A DNA stretch of 64,000 nucleotides from Heterohyrax brucei (Eukaryota > Chordata > Mammalia > Hyracoidea > Procaviidae). Under the pieces are notes generated by a model. That model was not told where the DNA came from and made no database searches. It saw nothing but the letters and a program-made list of their open reading frames with translations. Shown piece by piece: positions 1 to 10,631 of the stretch. Made by a program: the position numbers and the translations under genes. The stretch's first letter is position 1. Every line of letters begins with the position of its first letter. Where the stretch lies: NCBI GenBank assembly GCA_028571685.1, contig CM053140.1, positions 24,347,501 through 24,411,500 on the forward strand. The letters run 5' to 3'.

Positions 1-390
1 TCTTGTAACATTGGTTCTCTAGCTGAATAACTGCCTTTAGTATTCCTTAAAATTTCTGTTTGTTTTTTACCAGTGCCCTTAATTTCTGTTTATGTGGAAA
101 TGACCTAATTTTGTCATCATTTTTGAGAGACACTTTTGCTGGATATGTAGCTTGTAACTGGCAGTTTATTTCCTTCATTTATGTATATTGTTCCATAGCC
201 TTCTTGCCTGCATGGTTTCTGCTGCATAACCAAGGCTTACTCTTACTGGGTCTTCTTTGCAGATATTTTGTTTACCTCTAGCTGCTCTTACAGTTATTTT
301 TTATCCTTGGTTTTGACAAGCTGGATTATAACATGTCTTGGTGACTTTCTTTTGGGATCTACCCTGTGTGGTGTTTAATAAACGTATTTC
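1..390 (-). mobile_element. L1 fragment (ORF1 region, antisense), left copy of a duplicated block
   Basis: The plus strand reads as the complement of L1 ORF1 C-terminal sequence; wording such as 'tataacatgtcttggtgac' is typical. It matches 54121-54497 closely, so this L1 was part of the segment duplicated between the two ends of the window. The element runs off the left edge. Confidence 0.7.
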
Positions 391-1531
391 CCTGCCCAGA
401 GAAAGAACTGAAGGCTAAAAACCTGTCACTCCTTCCATACTAAACTCTGTCTCCCCATCCTTCTTCCATTTCAGATCCCAGGTTGATTACAGGGAGAACT
501 AGTCCAGTCCAGGCACTTGTGGATCATCTTACACTTTATTGCAATCACAAGCATTTCAGCTTTGTGGATTCAAAATTCATATATGTCCAAACTGATGGCT
601 GGAGGCCCTGCTTGACTTTTTATCCATCTTACAGAAGTGCCTTCTTGGATATAGAAAGGACATTCACTTAGAATTCCAGAAGCTGGAGCAAGGAAATGGT
701 GAGTACCATAGCAAACTGGGATATTCTTATTAGGGAGTGAATTGATATGAATTGTTGGGGGAGCAGCTGTGTGGGCCCTGTGGTTCCTCAGTGAGGTAAA
801 AAGTGGCAGAGAAGGCCAAGAGGCTGAACCCTAGGTGGCATCCTAAGATCCTGATCCACCATCACTGGGCTCTTTTAAGTCCTTGTGGTTCTTTTAAGTG
901 GTTCTTTTAAGTCCTTGATGCAGGGGTCACTTTCTTTAATGTGACCTAGGGAGCTGGCACTGTGGGGCATTATTATCCCTATCCTGGGTCTTAGTGCTGT
1001 GTGCTAGTAACAGAATATCCTGACCAGAGCCTGAAGACAGCATCTCTGGCTGAGGCGGTTGAGCCCCTGCCCCTCCAGAGCCATCCTTGTCCTACTTATC
1101 ACTGCAGACGGTTATTGTGCCTTCCCAAGAAACTGAAGCCTTTTCTGTGTAGTTCTAAAACAATAACTCTACTTCCAACAGTGTGAGAGGGAGTAAAGAA
1201 GGATGATGAGAAGGATATAGTAGAAGGCTCTGACTCTTCATGGGGTCTTGGGTGGGGCCTGATGCTCTCATGATGTCACCAAAAGAATGATGCTAGGGAC
1301 AGTGAATCCAACTTTGTATCTGTATGGTTTCCAGACCCATTCTTTTTTTCCAGGGTGAATGTTTTTGTCTTGAGGCCATCAGATGTTTGAGAAGCATGAC
1401 TCTCTAGTCCTTGGCTTCCTGAATATTTGTGCTTAGAGCTGATAATTAAATGTCTGTAATTTAAAGTCATTCACCAGAGTCTTGAATTAGTCTAAAGGTG
1501 TTCTTTTTCCCTAGAGAATCCTATTATATAG
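391..1531. other. Non-repetitive part of duplicated block (copy 1)
   Basis: No gene is recognised here. The stretch aligns throughout with about 54498-55646, with scattered substitutions and small indels. A short local repetition of 'ggttcttttaagt' lies at about 889-915 and is less developed in the other copy. Short open frames exist but have no family features and are not conserved in frame between the copies. Confidence 0.6.
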
Positions 1532-2086
1532 TGTCTTAGTCATCAAGTGCTGCTGTAACAAAAGTAACACAAATCAATGTCTTTAACAAAGAGAAATTTA
1601 TTCTGTCACAATCTAGTAGACTACAGGTCCAAATTCATGGTGTTACTTTCCAGGAATGGCATTCACTCTCTGGAGGAAGGACTTTGTCAGCAATCTTACC
1701 CCTAGTTGAGGATCTTCTCAGGCACAGGGAACCTGGGTCCAGTGTATGTGCTTTGCTCCTGGTGTTGCTTTTTTGATGATATGAAGTCCCCACTCTGCTT
1801 GCTTCCTTTTTCTTTTGAGAGAGAAAAGGTGGTATAATCCATACCCGTGGGATACTCCCTTTAGATTGGATCAGGGATGTGATGTGGGTAAGGGTTTTAC
1901 AGCCCACATTACTCTTCTTTGGCATAATCTAATCTTGCTGCCATTAACCACAGGCAGAGATTAGGATTTAAAACATATAGGAAAATTATATTAATCACAA
2001 AATGGAGTACAGTCACACAGTACTGGAAATCATGGCCTAACCAAGCTGACACACATTTTTGAGGGAACATGATCTGATTCATGACA
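1532..2086 (-). mobile_element. Solo LTR, MaLR-like (copy 1)
   Basis: Read on the minus strand this is an LTR that starts TG and ends with 'gactaagaca'. It shares its layout with the LTRs at 2872, 15246, 44591, 45130, 61126 and 62684: start 'attgaattgtgt...cccc', end 'gcagcactagatgactaa'. The layout resembles MLT1/MaLR LTRs of placental mammals. The orthologous position in the duplicate (55647-56200) holds the same LTR, so it was inserted before the duplication. Flanking 5-mers tatag and tatac are nearly a target duplication. Confidence 0.65.
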
Positions 2087-2710
2087 TATACGATGGATAT
2101 GTTTAAGCTATATGTTTACACTTCTCACTGGCATAAGATTTCTAGATTAGTTTGTGTCTTCCTGCAGAGAAGTTTTCAGTTGTGTGGATATAAAGCGTCT
2201 CAGAAATTGCCTGTTTTAACTGATGTAAAAGTTACTCTAAAGCTTAGTTAAATCTTGAGAAGAATCTTGAACACTTTTATTTAAGAAATGATGCCAAAAT
2301 TCCTTTTTCTTTTTTAATGCCAAAATTTCTAGTGTGGTGAATATTTTAGCCGTTTTAGGCACATTCTCCTAGCTGAGATAAGCTGGATGTGTAAACTTTC
2401 ATTTCTCTGGTCACTAGAAAAATAGCTCTAATTTATGTTTTTATCATTTGCACAAATGTTAGACAGTTTAATAATAGGTGTAAGTAACTAAATTTTTAAT
2501 GGTTTTGTTATTACAAATAAGAATTCCTGGTAAAAACATTAAATATCTTTTAATTTGTGCCATATTTAAAAGTGTATAGGTTACTTAAACTATATTCTTT
2601 GCAGTAAGTAATACCTTCAAACTTCAATATGAATTTAATAGGCATCCTTCGTGAATGCCTTTTTCCTGCTTTCGTTCTCACCAGCCCATTCCTCCTCCAC
2701 CAGCTGCCCT
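2087..2710. other. AT-rich duplicated sequence without genes (copy 1)
   Basis: AT-rich sequence that aligns with about 56201-56835. No open frame or known repeat is recognised. Copy 2 carries a 28-bp tandem duplication (56458-56513) that is absent here. Confidence 0.5.
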
Positions 2711-3505
2711 TGGGTATTTTTGTTTTTGTTATTAGGTGCTATTGAGTCAGTTCCAATGTGTAACAGCCCTATGCAGAACAGAATAAAATACTACCCTGTT
2801 CTGCGCCATGCCCATAATCATTTTTATGCTTAAGCCCACCGTAGCCACTGTCAATGAATCTTGTTGAGGGTTGTTTTGGTCAGCTAGGCTGCTCTAACAG
2901 AAATACCACAGAGTGGATGGCTTTAACAAAGAAAGATTTATTCTTACACAGTCTGGTAGGTTGCAAGTCCATATTCAGGGTGTCCGCTCCAGGGAAAGAC
3001 TTTCCCCTTGTCGGCTCTGGAGGAAAGTCCGGTACTGCATCAGTCTTTGTCCAGGGAGCGTCCTCACGCAAGAACCTCTGGTCTGAAGGACGCGCTCTGC
3101 TCTCGGTGCTGCTTGCTTGATGGTAGCGAGGTTCTCAAATTGTCCTTAGTTTCTTTTTCCTTTTATTCCTTGCAAGCTAAAAGCATTAAGGGTGGGGCAA
3201 GCCATACTCCAGAGAAACTCCCCCCACAGCAGGAATTCACAGCCCCACCCTAATCCTTTAACATACAGAGTTGGATCCGACGGCACTTGGCTAGCAAAAC
3301 CACACAATGGAGGACAGTCCCAAGATACTGGGAACCATATCCCAGCCATGTGGCTGCACACATTTTTGGGGGGACACAATTCCAACCATGACAAGGGTCT
3401 TCCTCTTTTTTGCTGAACCTCCACTTTACCAAGCATGGCATCCTTCTCCAGGGATTAATCCCTCCTGACGACATGTGCACTCTGGTTGTACTTCTTTCAG
3501 AACAG
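2711..3505 (-). mobile_element. RTE/BovB-like LINE 3' end, antisense, hosting a nested LTR
   Basis: The flanks (about 2711-2871 and 3394-3505) are the antisense 3' end of the RTE-like LINE, including 'ttaggtgctattgagtcag' and 'gcactctggttgtacttc'. The duplicate at 56835 lacks the element, so it inserted into copy 1 after the duplication. A MaLR-like LTR later inserted into it. Confidence 0.75.
2872..3393 (-). mobile_element. Solo LTR, MaLR-like, with 5-bp target duplication
   Basis: The LTR is bounded by TG...CA on the plus strand (tgttttggtcag to ccatgaca). It is flanked by agggt on both sides (2867-2871 and 3394-3398), a perfect 5-bp target-site duplication inside the host RTE sequence. 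Joining the flanks restores the usual RTE text 'gttgagggtcttcctc'. Confidence 0.85.
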
Positions 3506-3577
3506 ATCTGCTTTATTATTTTATGAAGGGTCTAGTCAATGATTTTGTGAAAGCAAGGAAATAAAAATATATGTATT

Positions 3578-3735
3578 AAAAAAAAATTGCCATCTAGTCA
3601 ATTCCAATTTATAGCAACCCTGGAGGACAGAATAGAGCTGCCTCTTACAGTTTCCGTGTAGCACCTTGTGGGTTGAAACTGCCCACCTTTTAGTTAGCAG
3701 CGGTAGCACTTAACTAGTACACCACGAGGGGTTAG
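3578..3735 (-). mobile_element. AfroSINE (antisense), copy 1
   Basis: Antisense AfroSINE: the tail 'gtcaattccaatttatagc' comes first and the tRNA-like head 'gtacaccacgagggg' last. The equivalent copy lies at 56907-57056, so insertion predates the duplication. Confidence 0.8.
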
Positions 3736-3805
3736 AAATTTTTATTTCTGATACTTTGTTCTATACTTGCTCTTTAATTAATTATTCTGGAGATCTTCTC
3801 ATAAT

Positions 3806-4020
3806 AATGTTTTTTTGCTGTTATTCGCACCTTCAAGTCGATTCCTACCCATGGTGACCCCAAATGCTCAGAGTAGTACTGGGATCCATAGGATTTTCAA
3901 GGCTCTGGCATTTGGGAATTACACAGCCAAGCCTTCTGTGGTGCCTCGCAGTGGCTTTATACTGCCAGCCTTTGGTTAATAATCCAGCTCTTAACTATTT
4001 GGGCCATCCAGGGATGCTTT
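3806..4020 (-). mobile_element. AfroSINE variant (antisense), copy 1
   Basis: A longer AfroSINE variant in antisense; the head reads 'gggccatccaggga'. It corresponds to 57345-57535 in the duplicate. Confidence 0.7.
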
Positions 4021-4039
4021 TGATACCAGTAATGATACA

Positions 4040-4256
4040 TAACAAACAAATAAAACCTCCAAACCCATAGCAGTTGGGCAACTCCAAATCATCCTGACCT
4101 CATGTGTTAATGAGTAGAACAGAATTCCGTAACATTTCCTTAGCCATACTCTTTAGGGAAGCAGAATGCTAGGCCTTTCTTCCATGAGACCATTGGATGA
4201 CCATTGTTGTAGTTAGTAGTCCAAAGCAAACTATTTGTGCCACCCAGAGAGCTTCT
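4040..4256 (-). mobile_element. AfroSINE variant (antisense), copy 1
   Basis: A degraded antisense AfroSINE ending in 'gtgccacccagag'. In the duplicate only the first part (57547-57681) is present; the similarity stops inside the SINE, marking the visible edge of the duplication near 4168. Confidence 0.6.
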
Positions 4257-5119
4257 AAAAGTATGTAGTATACTTAAGTCTAAGTTCTTACGAAACTCCA
4301 CATTGCTGGGGATGCAGTTGATCTTAGTGCTGTTTTTGTATTAAACTATATTGCTATGAAGAGGCACTTGGATTATTTCCAGTATTTTGCTTTTACAAAG
4401 CTTTTTCTGATGAATCTAAACATAAATTTGCAAAACCCAGTTATCAAAAGTTTAGGCATTAACACCTTTCCAAACCTAAGAGAAGGTAAATGAAAAGGAA
4501 AGGGTTTTTATAAGACTTTGTAAAAGTAATATAAGAGAATTACATTTAAAAAGGCTTTAAATTTTCTATTGTCAACTATGTTGTAAACAAGGAGTGCAGG
4601 AAATTTTCTTGTGTAACTTACTGCCATCGAAGTCAGTTCTGACTCATAGCATGATAATAGATAGACCTTGGTCAGTTTTTATGACTTTCCAGTGTCCCTC
4701 CCTGTTCTCATCTTCTTCCTGCCTAGACATTGTTCCTATGATGTCTAGATGTTGACATGTGGGAGGGTGATGATCCAGAGGTGGTGATCTCAGGCTCAAA
4801 GGTCCCAGGCGTTAAGCTTATTCCTTGTTGACCCATCCTCAGTCGGTGCTCAGGGGCCATGACCACTCCTTCAAGTGTCCAGCTCTTTTCACCCATGCCA
4901 GCCCACTGCCTATCCCAAACTGCTAGAATCACCAAGCTGTATGTGTCTGGAGTCCCTGAGAGGAAGGGTGGTTGGCCACTGGGGTGAGGTGTATTTATCT
5001 GTTTTACTCTGCTTTCCCAGTGTCTTCAAACAGCATTTGAGTCCTGTCTCCAGAAGGAGAAAATCATTTCTACCTTTTCCCTGTGGACTCCTTTGCTATT
5101 TCAACTCAGGGCTTTAATA
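4257..5119. other. Intergenic sequence, no gene recognised
   Basis: No coding region is recognised. A short antisense AfroSINE/RTE-like tail ('gtcagttctgactcatagc') is visible at about 4618-4657. The remainder is ordinary AT-rich sequence with a moderately GC-richer stretch at 4740-5000. Confidence 0.5.
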
Positions 5120-6045
5120 TTTTTTTCCATTCTTTCAATTTGAAATACGCTGAGCATGTTCTTCCCTTTTGGTTTTTTATCTCCAGGTTTTTGCACAGGT
5201 CATCATAATAATGTTACTTTGTCTTCTCAAGCCACCCTTTCAAATCTTTTGTTCAGCTGTTTGACTTCACTATTTCTTTTCACCTTAGTGGCTGTCCATT
5301 CAAGATCAACCTTTAGGGAGTATAGTGACATCCATCTTCATCTTTTCTTTCTTTCTTGTCTTTTTAACAGTTCCTTGCTTTCTTCATGTATGATGTTGTG
5401 GAAGTCTTTTCCATACCTTATCTGGTCTTCTGTCATTAGTGTTCAGCATGTCAAATCTGTTCTTGAGATGGTGTCTAAATTCAGATGGAATATACTAAAA
5501 GTCATATTTTGATTTTTCTGGACTTGTTTAACTTTTCTTTGGCTTCAACTTGAACTTGTATGTGAACAGTTGATCTTTTTCATAGTCAGCCCTGGCCTTG
5601 TTTTCATTAATGATTTTTAGTTTTCCACTGCATTTTCAACATGTCGTCAGTGTAATTCCAGTGTATTTCATCTGGGGAGGTGCACATGCACATATGTTCT
5701 TGAAAATTGGTATTTGCAATAAGGAAGTGGTTGGTCTTGTAAAATTCTGTCTTGTAATATCCAGAGTTGCTTCCATCACCAAGACTATACTTTCCAAAAA
5801 CCCAATCCTTTTTGTTTTCATCTGTCACATTCCCATTTCCAGTAATTACCAGTGTGTCTTTACTGCATGCTTCATCAATTTCAGACTGCAGAAGTTGGTC
5901 AAAAATCTTCTATTTCTTCATCTTTTGCTCTAGTGGTTGGTGTGTAAATTTGAATAATAGTTTTTTTATTAGCTAGACTTCCTTGTAGACTTATGAGTAG
6001 TATCCTGTCACTGACTACATTGTACTTCAAGATAATGAAAAATAA
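5120..6045 (-). mobile_element. RTE/BovB-like LINE, endonuclease region, antisense
   Basis: Antisense RTE text matching the RTE at 29150-30060: 'gctgagcatgttcttccc', 'ctggtcttctgtcattag' and 'ttgaataatag'. It covers the endonuclease-to-linker part; both the 3' half and the 5' end are missing. Many stops make it a fossil. Confidence 0.75.
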
Positions 6046-6049
6046 TACA

Positions 6050-6870
6050 CAATTTTATTTTCATATTCTACCATGTTCTCCCCTTTTATACATTTGAGTT
6101 TTTGACCTAGACTATTTTCATTCTCTTCTCTAAAGAACTTCTCATTTAACATTACTTGCAAGACATATATGGTTACAAGAAATTTCTTCAAAATGGTTTG
6201 TTTGAGCATGTCTGTGGTTTTCCTTCACTTTTGGAGGATGATTTTGCTGTTACCGTCAGTACTCTTCAGTATTTTATTTCACTCTACTTGATTCTGTGGC
6301 TTCCGAACATAAGTTCACCGTACTTTGTAATCTTGTTCCTGTATAGTTAAGATGTGTATTCTTCTCTGGTATCCTTCCATTCTTTCTTTGATTTTCCATA
6401 ATTTAAATATGATATGCTTTAGTGTAAATTTTTTCATTTATCCTATTCATTGTTGTCTGAACTTACAGATTTGTAGGTTGATGCCTGTCCTTAATTTTAT
6501 CAAATTATCAACTGCTATTACTTCAAATTTTTCTTCCAGTTTTCCTCTTTTTCTGCTGTTCTCATTGCACATATTTCATTTTCACACTTCTTAAATATTC
6601 TCTCCCTCACCCTTTTTTTGTTCTTTTTTTCCTTCCAATTTCACTTTTAGGTGTTTATCTTGATGTGTTTGGAAACTATTTCCTCAGCCATATCCAATCT
6701 ATTACAGATGTCATTAATGATATTTTTCAATTCTATTACATTGTTTTTGACTTCTAGGGTTTCCTTTTGATTTTTTTTAGAGCTTGCATCTGTCTGCTGA
6801 CCTTACCCATGTGTTGTTGTAATGGTGCACATTTTCCTGTTGTAGCCTTTTTATAATAATAAACTATGTT
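6050..6870 (-). mobile_element. Old L1 or HAL1-like ORF1 region, antisense
   Basis: T-rich antisense text with phrases found in the ORF1/5' region of old L1 and HAL1 elements ('ttctcattgcacatattt', 'atctattacagatgtc'). It is strongly degraded. Assignment is by general pattern only. Confidence 0.45.
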
Positions 6871-7438
6871 TTATACCTTGAATCTCCTAGATCCCAAATC
6901 ATTCCTCTATCTGAATTTCATTGTTATGCTTGCTTTATAAATGCAAGCAAAATGAAATGCTGCCAGTCCTTCAGGGATTCCCAGTTATTAATATCTCACT
7001 CTGTTTTTATAGCCCTGTTCTCCCTGTTTTGTTGAGTGTTCTCATGAGTCTTATGGAAGGACATGATTTTTTTTCTCCACACGGAAATGATAACCTGAAT
7101 ATGGAAATAGGTTTTCGTTAGTTGAGGATTTCTTTCTCCTTGCTGTGTGTCCTAGCTGTTTTAGACCATAAGAATAGATAGGAGTAAGATTCGAATTGAT
7201 TATAGTCAAGTCAAACTGGAGAGAAAACTTCAGTGTGTTAGAAACATTGTTAAAGCTATGAAATTAAGATACTATGAGTCAGGAGATAACAAAGGAATTA
7301 GCCTGATGTCCAGACTCTGGAGAGAACACAGAATGTCATCTTATCTCTCTGTGAATTCTCAGTTTCCAAGAACTCATCCTTTTGCACACATTGGGGAATA
7401 TAATACCTTGCTTATCCAGAACACATGTGATGTTTTAG
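6871..7438. other. Sequence before the KRAB exon (intron or 5' flank)
   Basis: No repeat or gene is recognised. The last bases form the acceptor side of the KRAB exon ('gatgttttag'), with only a weak pyrimidine tract. Exon 1 with the initiator ATG is not identifiable here or anywhere upstream in the window. Confidence 0.5.
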
Positions 7439-7588
<150 letters not shown>

Positions 7589-7639
7589 TAGTTCTTTAAT
7601 GTATAATGATATTGCTCTTTTTTATCTTCTTATGCAATT

Positions 7640-8990
7640 TGGAAGAGATCTGTATTTACATATATTCCCAAGAAAGGTGATCCAACCAAATGCAGAAATT
7701 ACTGAATAGTATCATTCATATCACATATCATATGCAAGTAAAATTTTACTCAAGATCATTCCAAAGAGACTGCTGTCCTATATTGACAGGGAGCTGCCGG
7801 ACATTCAAGCCAGATTCAGAAGAGGATGTGGAATCAGGAACGTCACTGCTGATGTCAGATGGATCTTGGATGAAAGCAAGGAATACCAGAAAGATGTTTA
7901 CCTGTGTTTCATTGACCATACAAAGGCATTCCTTTGTGGGGGTCATAACAAATTATGGTTAACATTGTAGAGAATGGAAATTTCAGGGCACTTAATTGTG
8001 CTCGTAAGGAATCTGTACATGGATCAAAAAGCAGTCATGCAAACTAGTCAAAGCGACACTATATGGTTTGAAGTCAGGAAAGGTGTTTATCAGGGTTGTA
8101 TCCTTTTACCATGCCTTTTCAGTCTGTATGCTGAGGAAATAATCTGAGAAGCTGGACTGTTTGAAGCACAGTGAGGCATCAAGATGAGACGTAGACTCAT
8201 TATCAACCTGTGTTATTTAGCTGACATGCACCTGCTTGCTGGAAGTGGAGAGGACTTGAAGCACTTAATGATGAAGATCAAAGACCACAGTCCTCAGTAT
8301 GGATTGCACCTCAACATTAGGAAAATGAAAATCCTCACAACTGGACCAAGAAGCAATATCCTGATAAATGGAGAAAGAATTGAGGTTGTCAAGAGTTTCA
8401 TTTTATTTAGTTCCACAATCAACACTCATGGAAGCAGCAGTCTGGAAATCAACAGATGCATTGTATTGGGTAAATGTGCTGTAAAGGATCTCTTTAAAAT
8501 ATTGGAAAGTAAAAATGTCATTTTGAAGAATAAGCTGCACGTGATCCAAGCCACAGTATTTTCAGTTGTATCGTATGCATGTAAAAGCTAAACAGTGAAT
8601 AAAGAATACAGAAAAAGAATTAACACCTTTGAATTGTGGTGTTCAAGAATATTGAGCATACAATGGACTGCCAAAAGAACAGACAGAATCTGTTTTGGAA
8701 GAAGTAAAACCAGAGTGCTCCTTGGGAGCAAAGATGTCAAGACTTCATCTTACATACTTTGACCATGTTGTCAGGAGGGATTGGTCCCTGGAGGAGGACA
8801 TCATGCTTGGTAGAATCCTTGGAGGATCAGGGTAAAAGAAAGAAAACCTTCAATGAGATGGATCAGTGGCTGCAACAGTGGGCTTACGCATAAAAAGATT
8901 GTGGGCATGGTGCAAAACTGGGCAGTGTTTTGTTCTGTTGTACCGAGGGTCGGTATGAGTTGGAGCTGACCTGATGGCACCTAACAATAG
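7640..8990 (+). mobile_element. RTE/BovB-like LINE, 5'-truncated, in KZNF intron 2
   Basis: Sense RTE starting in the reverse-transcriptase domain ('gatctgtatttacat', 'ggtgatccaaccaaatgc') and running to the typical 3' end ('gatggcacctaacaatag'). An open stretch at 8184-8591 encodes part of the RT/C-terminal region (ADMHLLAGSGEDLKHLMMK; the catalytic YADD box is degraded). Several stops elsewhere make it inactive. Confidence 0.88.
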
Positions 8991-9715
8991 CATCGAATTT
9001 GTGTTGAAGAGTAGGAGTATATTGGTAAAGATGGTAGACATTTTCACTTTCTTCATAGAGCTTAGGCTCCAGTAGTTTCCCTATGAAAATAAAAATCTTA
9101 TGTATTAAACTCTTTTTCTATCATGCTTAAAAACCTTGATAAGCTTAAATGCTGTGAGTATGAGCATTGGCTGCAGAGATCAGTTTCAGGACAATGAAGG
9201 ATTTGTGTTTTAGGACCTCATGATAGTTTAACTTTTGTGCCTTACCAATTTGATTTGATTCTTTTGCTGCAAATAAAATCACATCTCTCTAAAGAGCCTA
9301 GAGATGAAAGCGTTGGCACTATTAGGGCACAGTGCCCTAATAGTATGACTTTCTTGATGAGCAGTCAGTCAGCCATCGTGGTTTTTCTGTTTAAAGCAAA
9401 GGAAAGATCTGAGGAGAATGGAAATAGTACTCATTTGTATCTTCTGTGTCCAGGAGCAAAGAAGAGCAAGAATCCTTTGAAGGACCAGCCTTTGCTGGGT
9501 GGCATTACACTAAGAAACCAACTTGAAAAACTATCTCCTGCATTGATGGAGCTGAATTTCTACACATACCTGAGCAGATTTTTTTTTTTTATTTTTCATT
9601 AGTCCTCTCATGCTTTCCACATTTCTTCTGTTAATACTATCTTTACACACTTTTCATTGTCTGCAGTACCTCTCAGTTTTGCTGTCCTAATAACACCCTA
9701 ATTTAGTCATTGACA
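8991..9715. other. Intronic sequence with a perfect short hairpin
   Basis: No gene or known repeat is recognised. A perfect 12-bp inverted repeat with a 3-nt loop lies at 9318-9344 (see findings). Confidence 0.5.
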
Positions 9716-9936
9716 GGAACCCTGGTACCACAGAAGTTAAAGCTCTCAGCCGCTTAGCAAGAGGTCAGCAGTTTGAACTCAATGAGCTTCTATATAAGAG
9801 TGAGATGTGTCAGTCTGATTCCATAAAGACTGTAGCCTTGGAAACCCTATAGAGGCAGTTCTGCCCTGTTCTATAGGGTGGTATAAGTTGAAATTGACTC
9901 AGTAGCAGTGGGTTTTGGTTTGGTTTTTAGTCATAA
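9716..9936 (+). mobile_element. AfroSINE (sense) in KZNF intron 2
   Basis: Sense AfroSINE with head 'ggaaccctggtaccacag', an internal expansion, tail 'gaaattgactcagtagca' and the usual 'ggttttggtttggtttt' end. Confidence 0.8.
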
Positions 9937-10119
9937 TCACTCTCAAACACCATGTAAGTATTTCTTAGTAAATTTATGAATCCTTGGATATTTATCAAAA
10001 TTCTGGAATAGTCAACTGCCTCAGCCTTTATTTCCCTACAGTTCCTTCCTCTCATAAAATTTCCTTACTGTTTTGTTTCATGTTATGAACTATGAAACCA
10101 CTTAAAATTATTGGGTCAG

Positions 10120-10270
10120 TTTCTCAACAGGAGAATAATGGACAAAAGTTATCCGCTGAACATGTTTTACTACAATTTATGAAGAATGAGTCCTGGTCAT
10201 CCATGGTAGGAGAAATCTGTGAATTCTATGACAATGAAAATCAGCAAAAACCCCAGGAAAGCCATTTGAG
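10120..10270 (+). CDS. Third exon of the KZNF gene (ZNF57/ZNF77-like linker exon), degraded start
   Basis: The frame from about 10100 reads KIIGSVSQQENNGQK...ENQQKPQESHLR. This resembles the non-KRAB-B third exon of the ZNF57/ZNF77 group (recalled pattern: GSVS, then GQ, later a short basic HLR end), an identification from memory. The 3' end is good: 'catttgag|gtatt', phase 2, so AG plus the first A of the next exon gives Arg. The 5' end is problematic. The expected acceptor near 10083 reads 'ttttgtttcatg' rather than a cag, and a TGA at 10086-10088 sits in frame. The listed start uses an internal AG (10118-10119), which keeps phase 1 but has a poor pyrimidine tract. A better-looking acceptor at 10040-10041 is in the same phase but reads into the TGA. 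The gene may be functional through the internal acceptor or may be a recent pseudogene. Confidence 0.5.
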
Positions 10271-10631
10271 GTATTATACACAACACAGTGAGCAATGCCT
10301 CCAGGGAAACTCTTACAATGTATTATGACATGTGTGCATATGGATGTGTATGTATGTAAACTAGCTGTTAAATTATGTGTTCATCTTATTTTTACAATAC
10401 AATATTTCCATAACTGTTAATCACATTTGATTATAAGAATGTTTCACCTGTATGCAATTACCATAAGGCCCTATTGTTTAGAAAGACTGAAAGTAATGGT
10501 AGTGCTCTCTGAGGATGGTTGACCTATGCGACATGAGACAACACTGGGCACAGTATGCACATTCAGTCTGTGTGTTCACTTTGAAATGGTAAAAATTTAA
10601 TTCTTAACAGTGTTTTCCTTATTTTCAACAG
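10271..10631. other. Intron 3 of the KZNF gene
   Basis: A short intron between the donor at 10271 and the acceptor 'ccttattttcaacag' ending at 10631. No repeat is recognised. Confidence 0.6.

Noticed and set aside
391-1531. Small open frames in the duplicated block as conserved peptides
   Set aside because: The frames are not maintained between the two copies.
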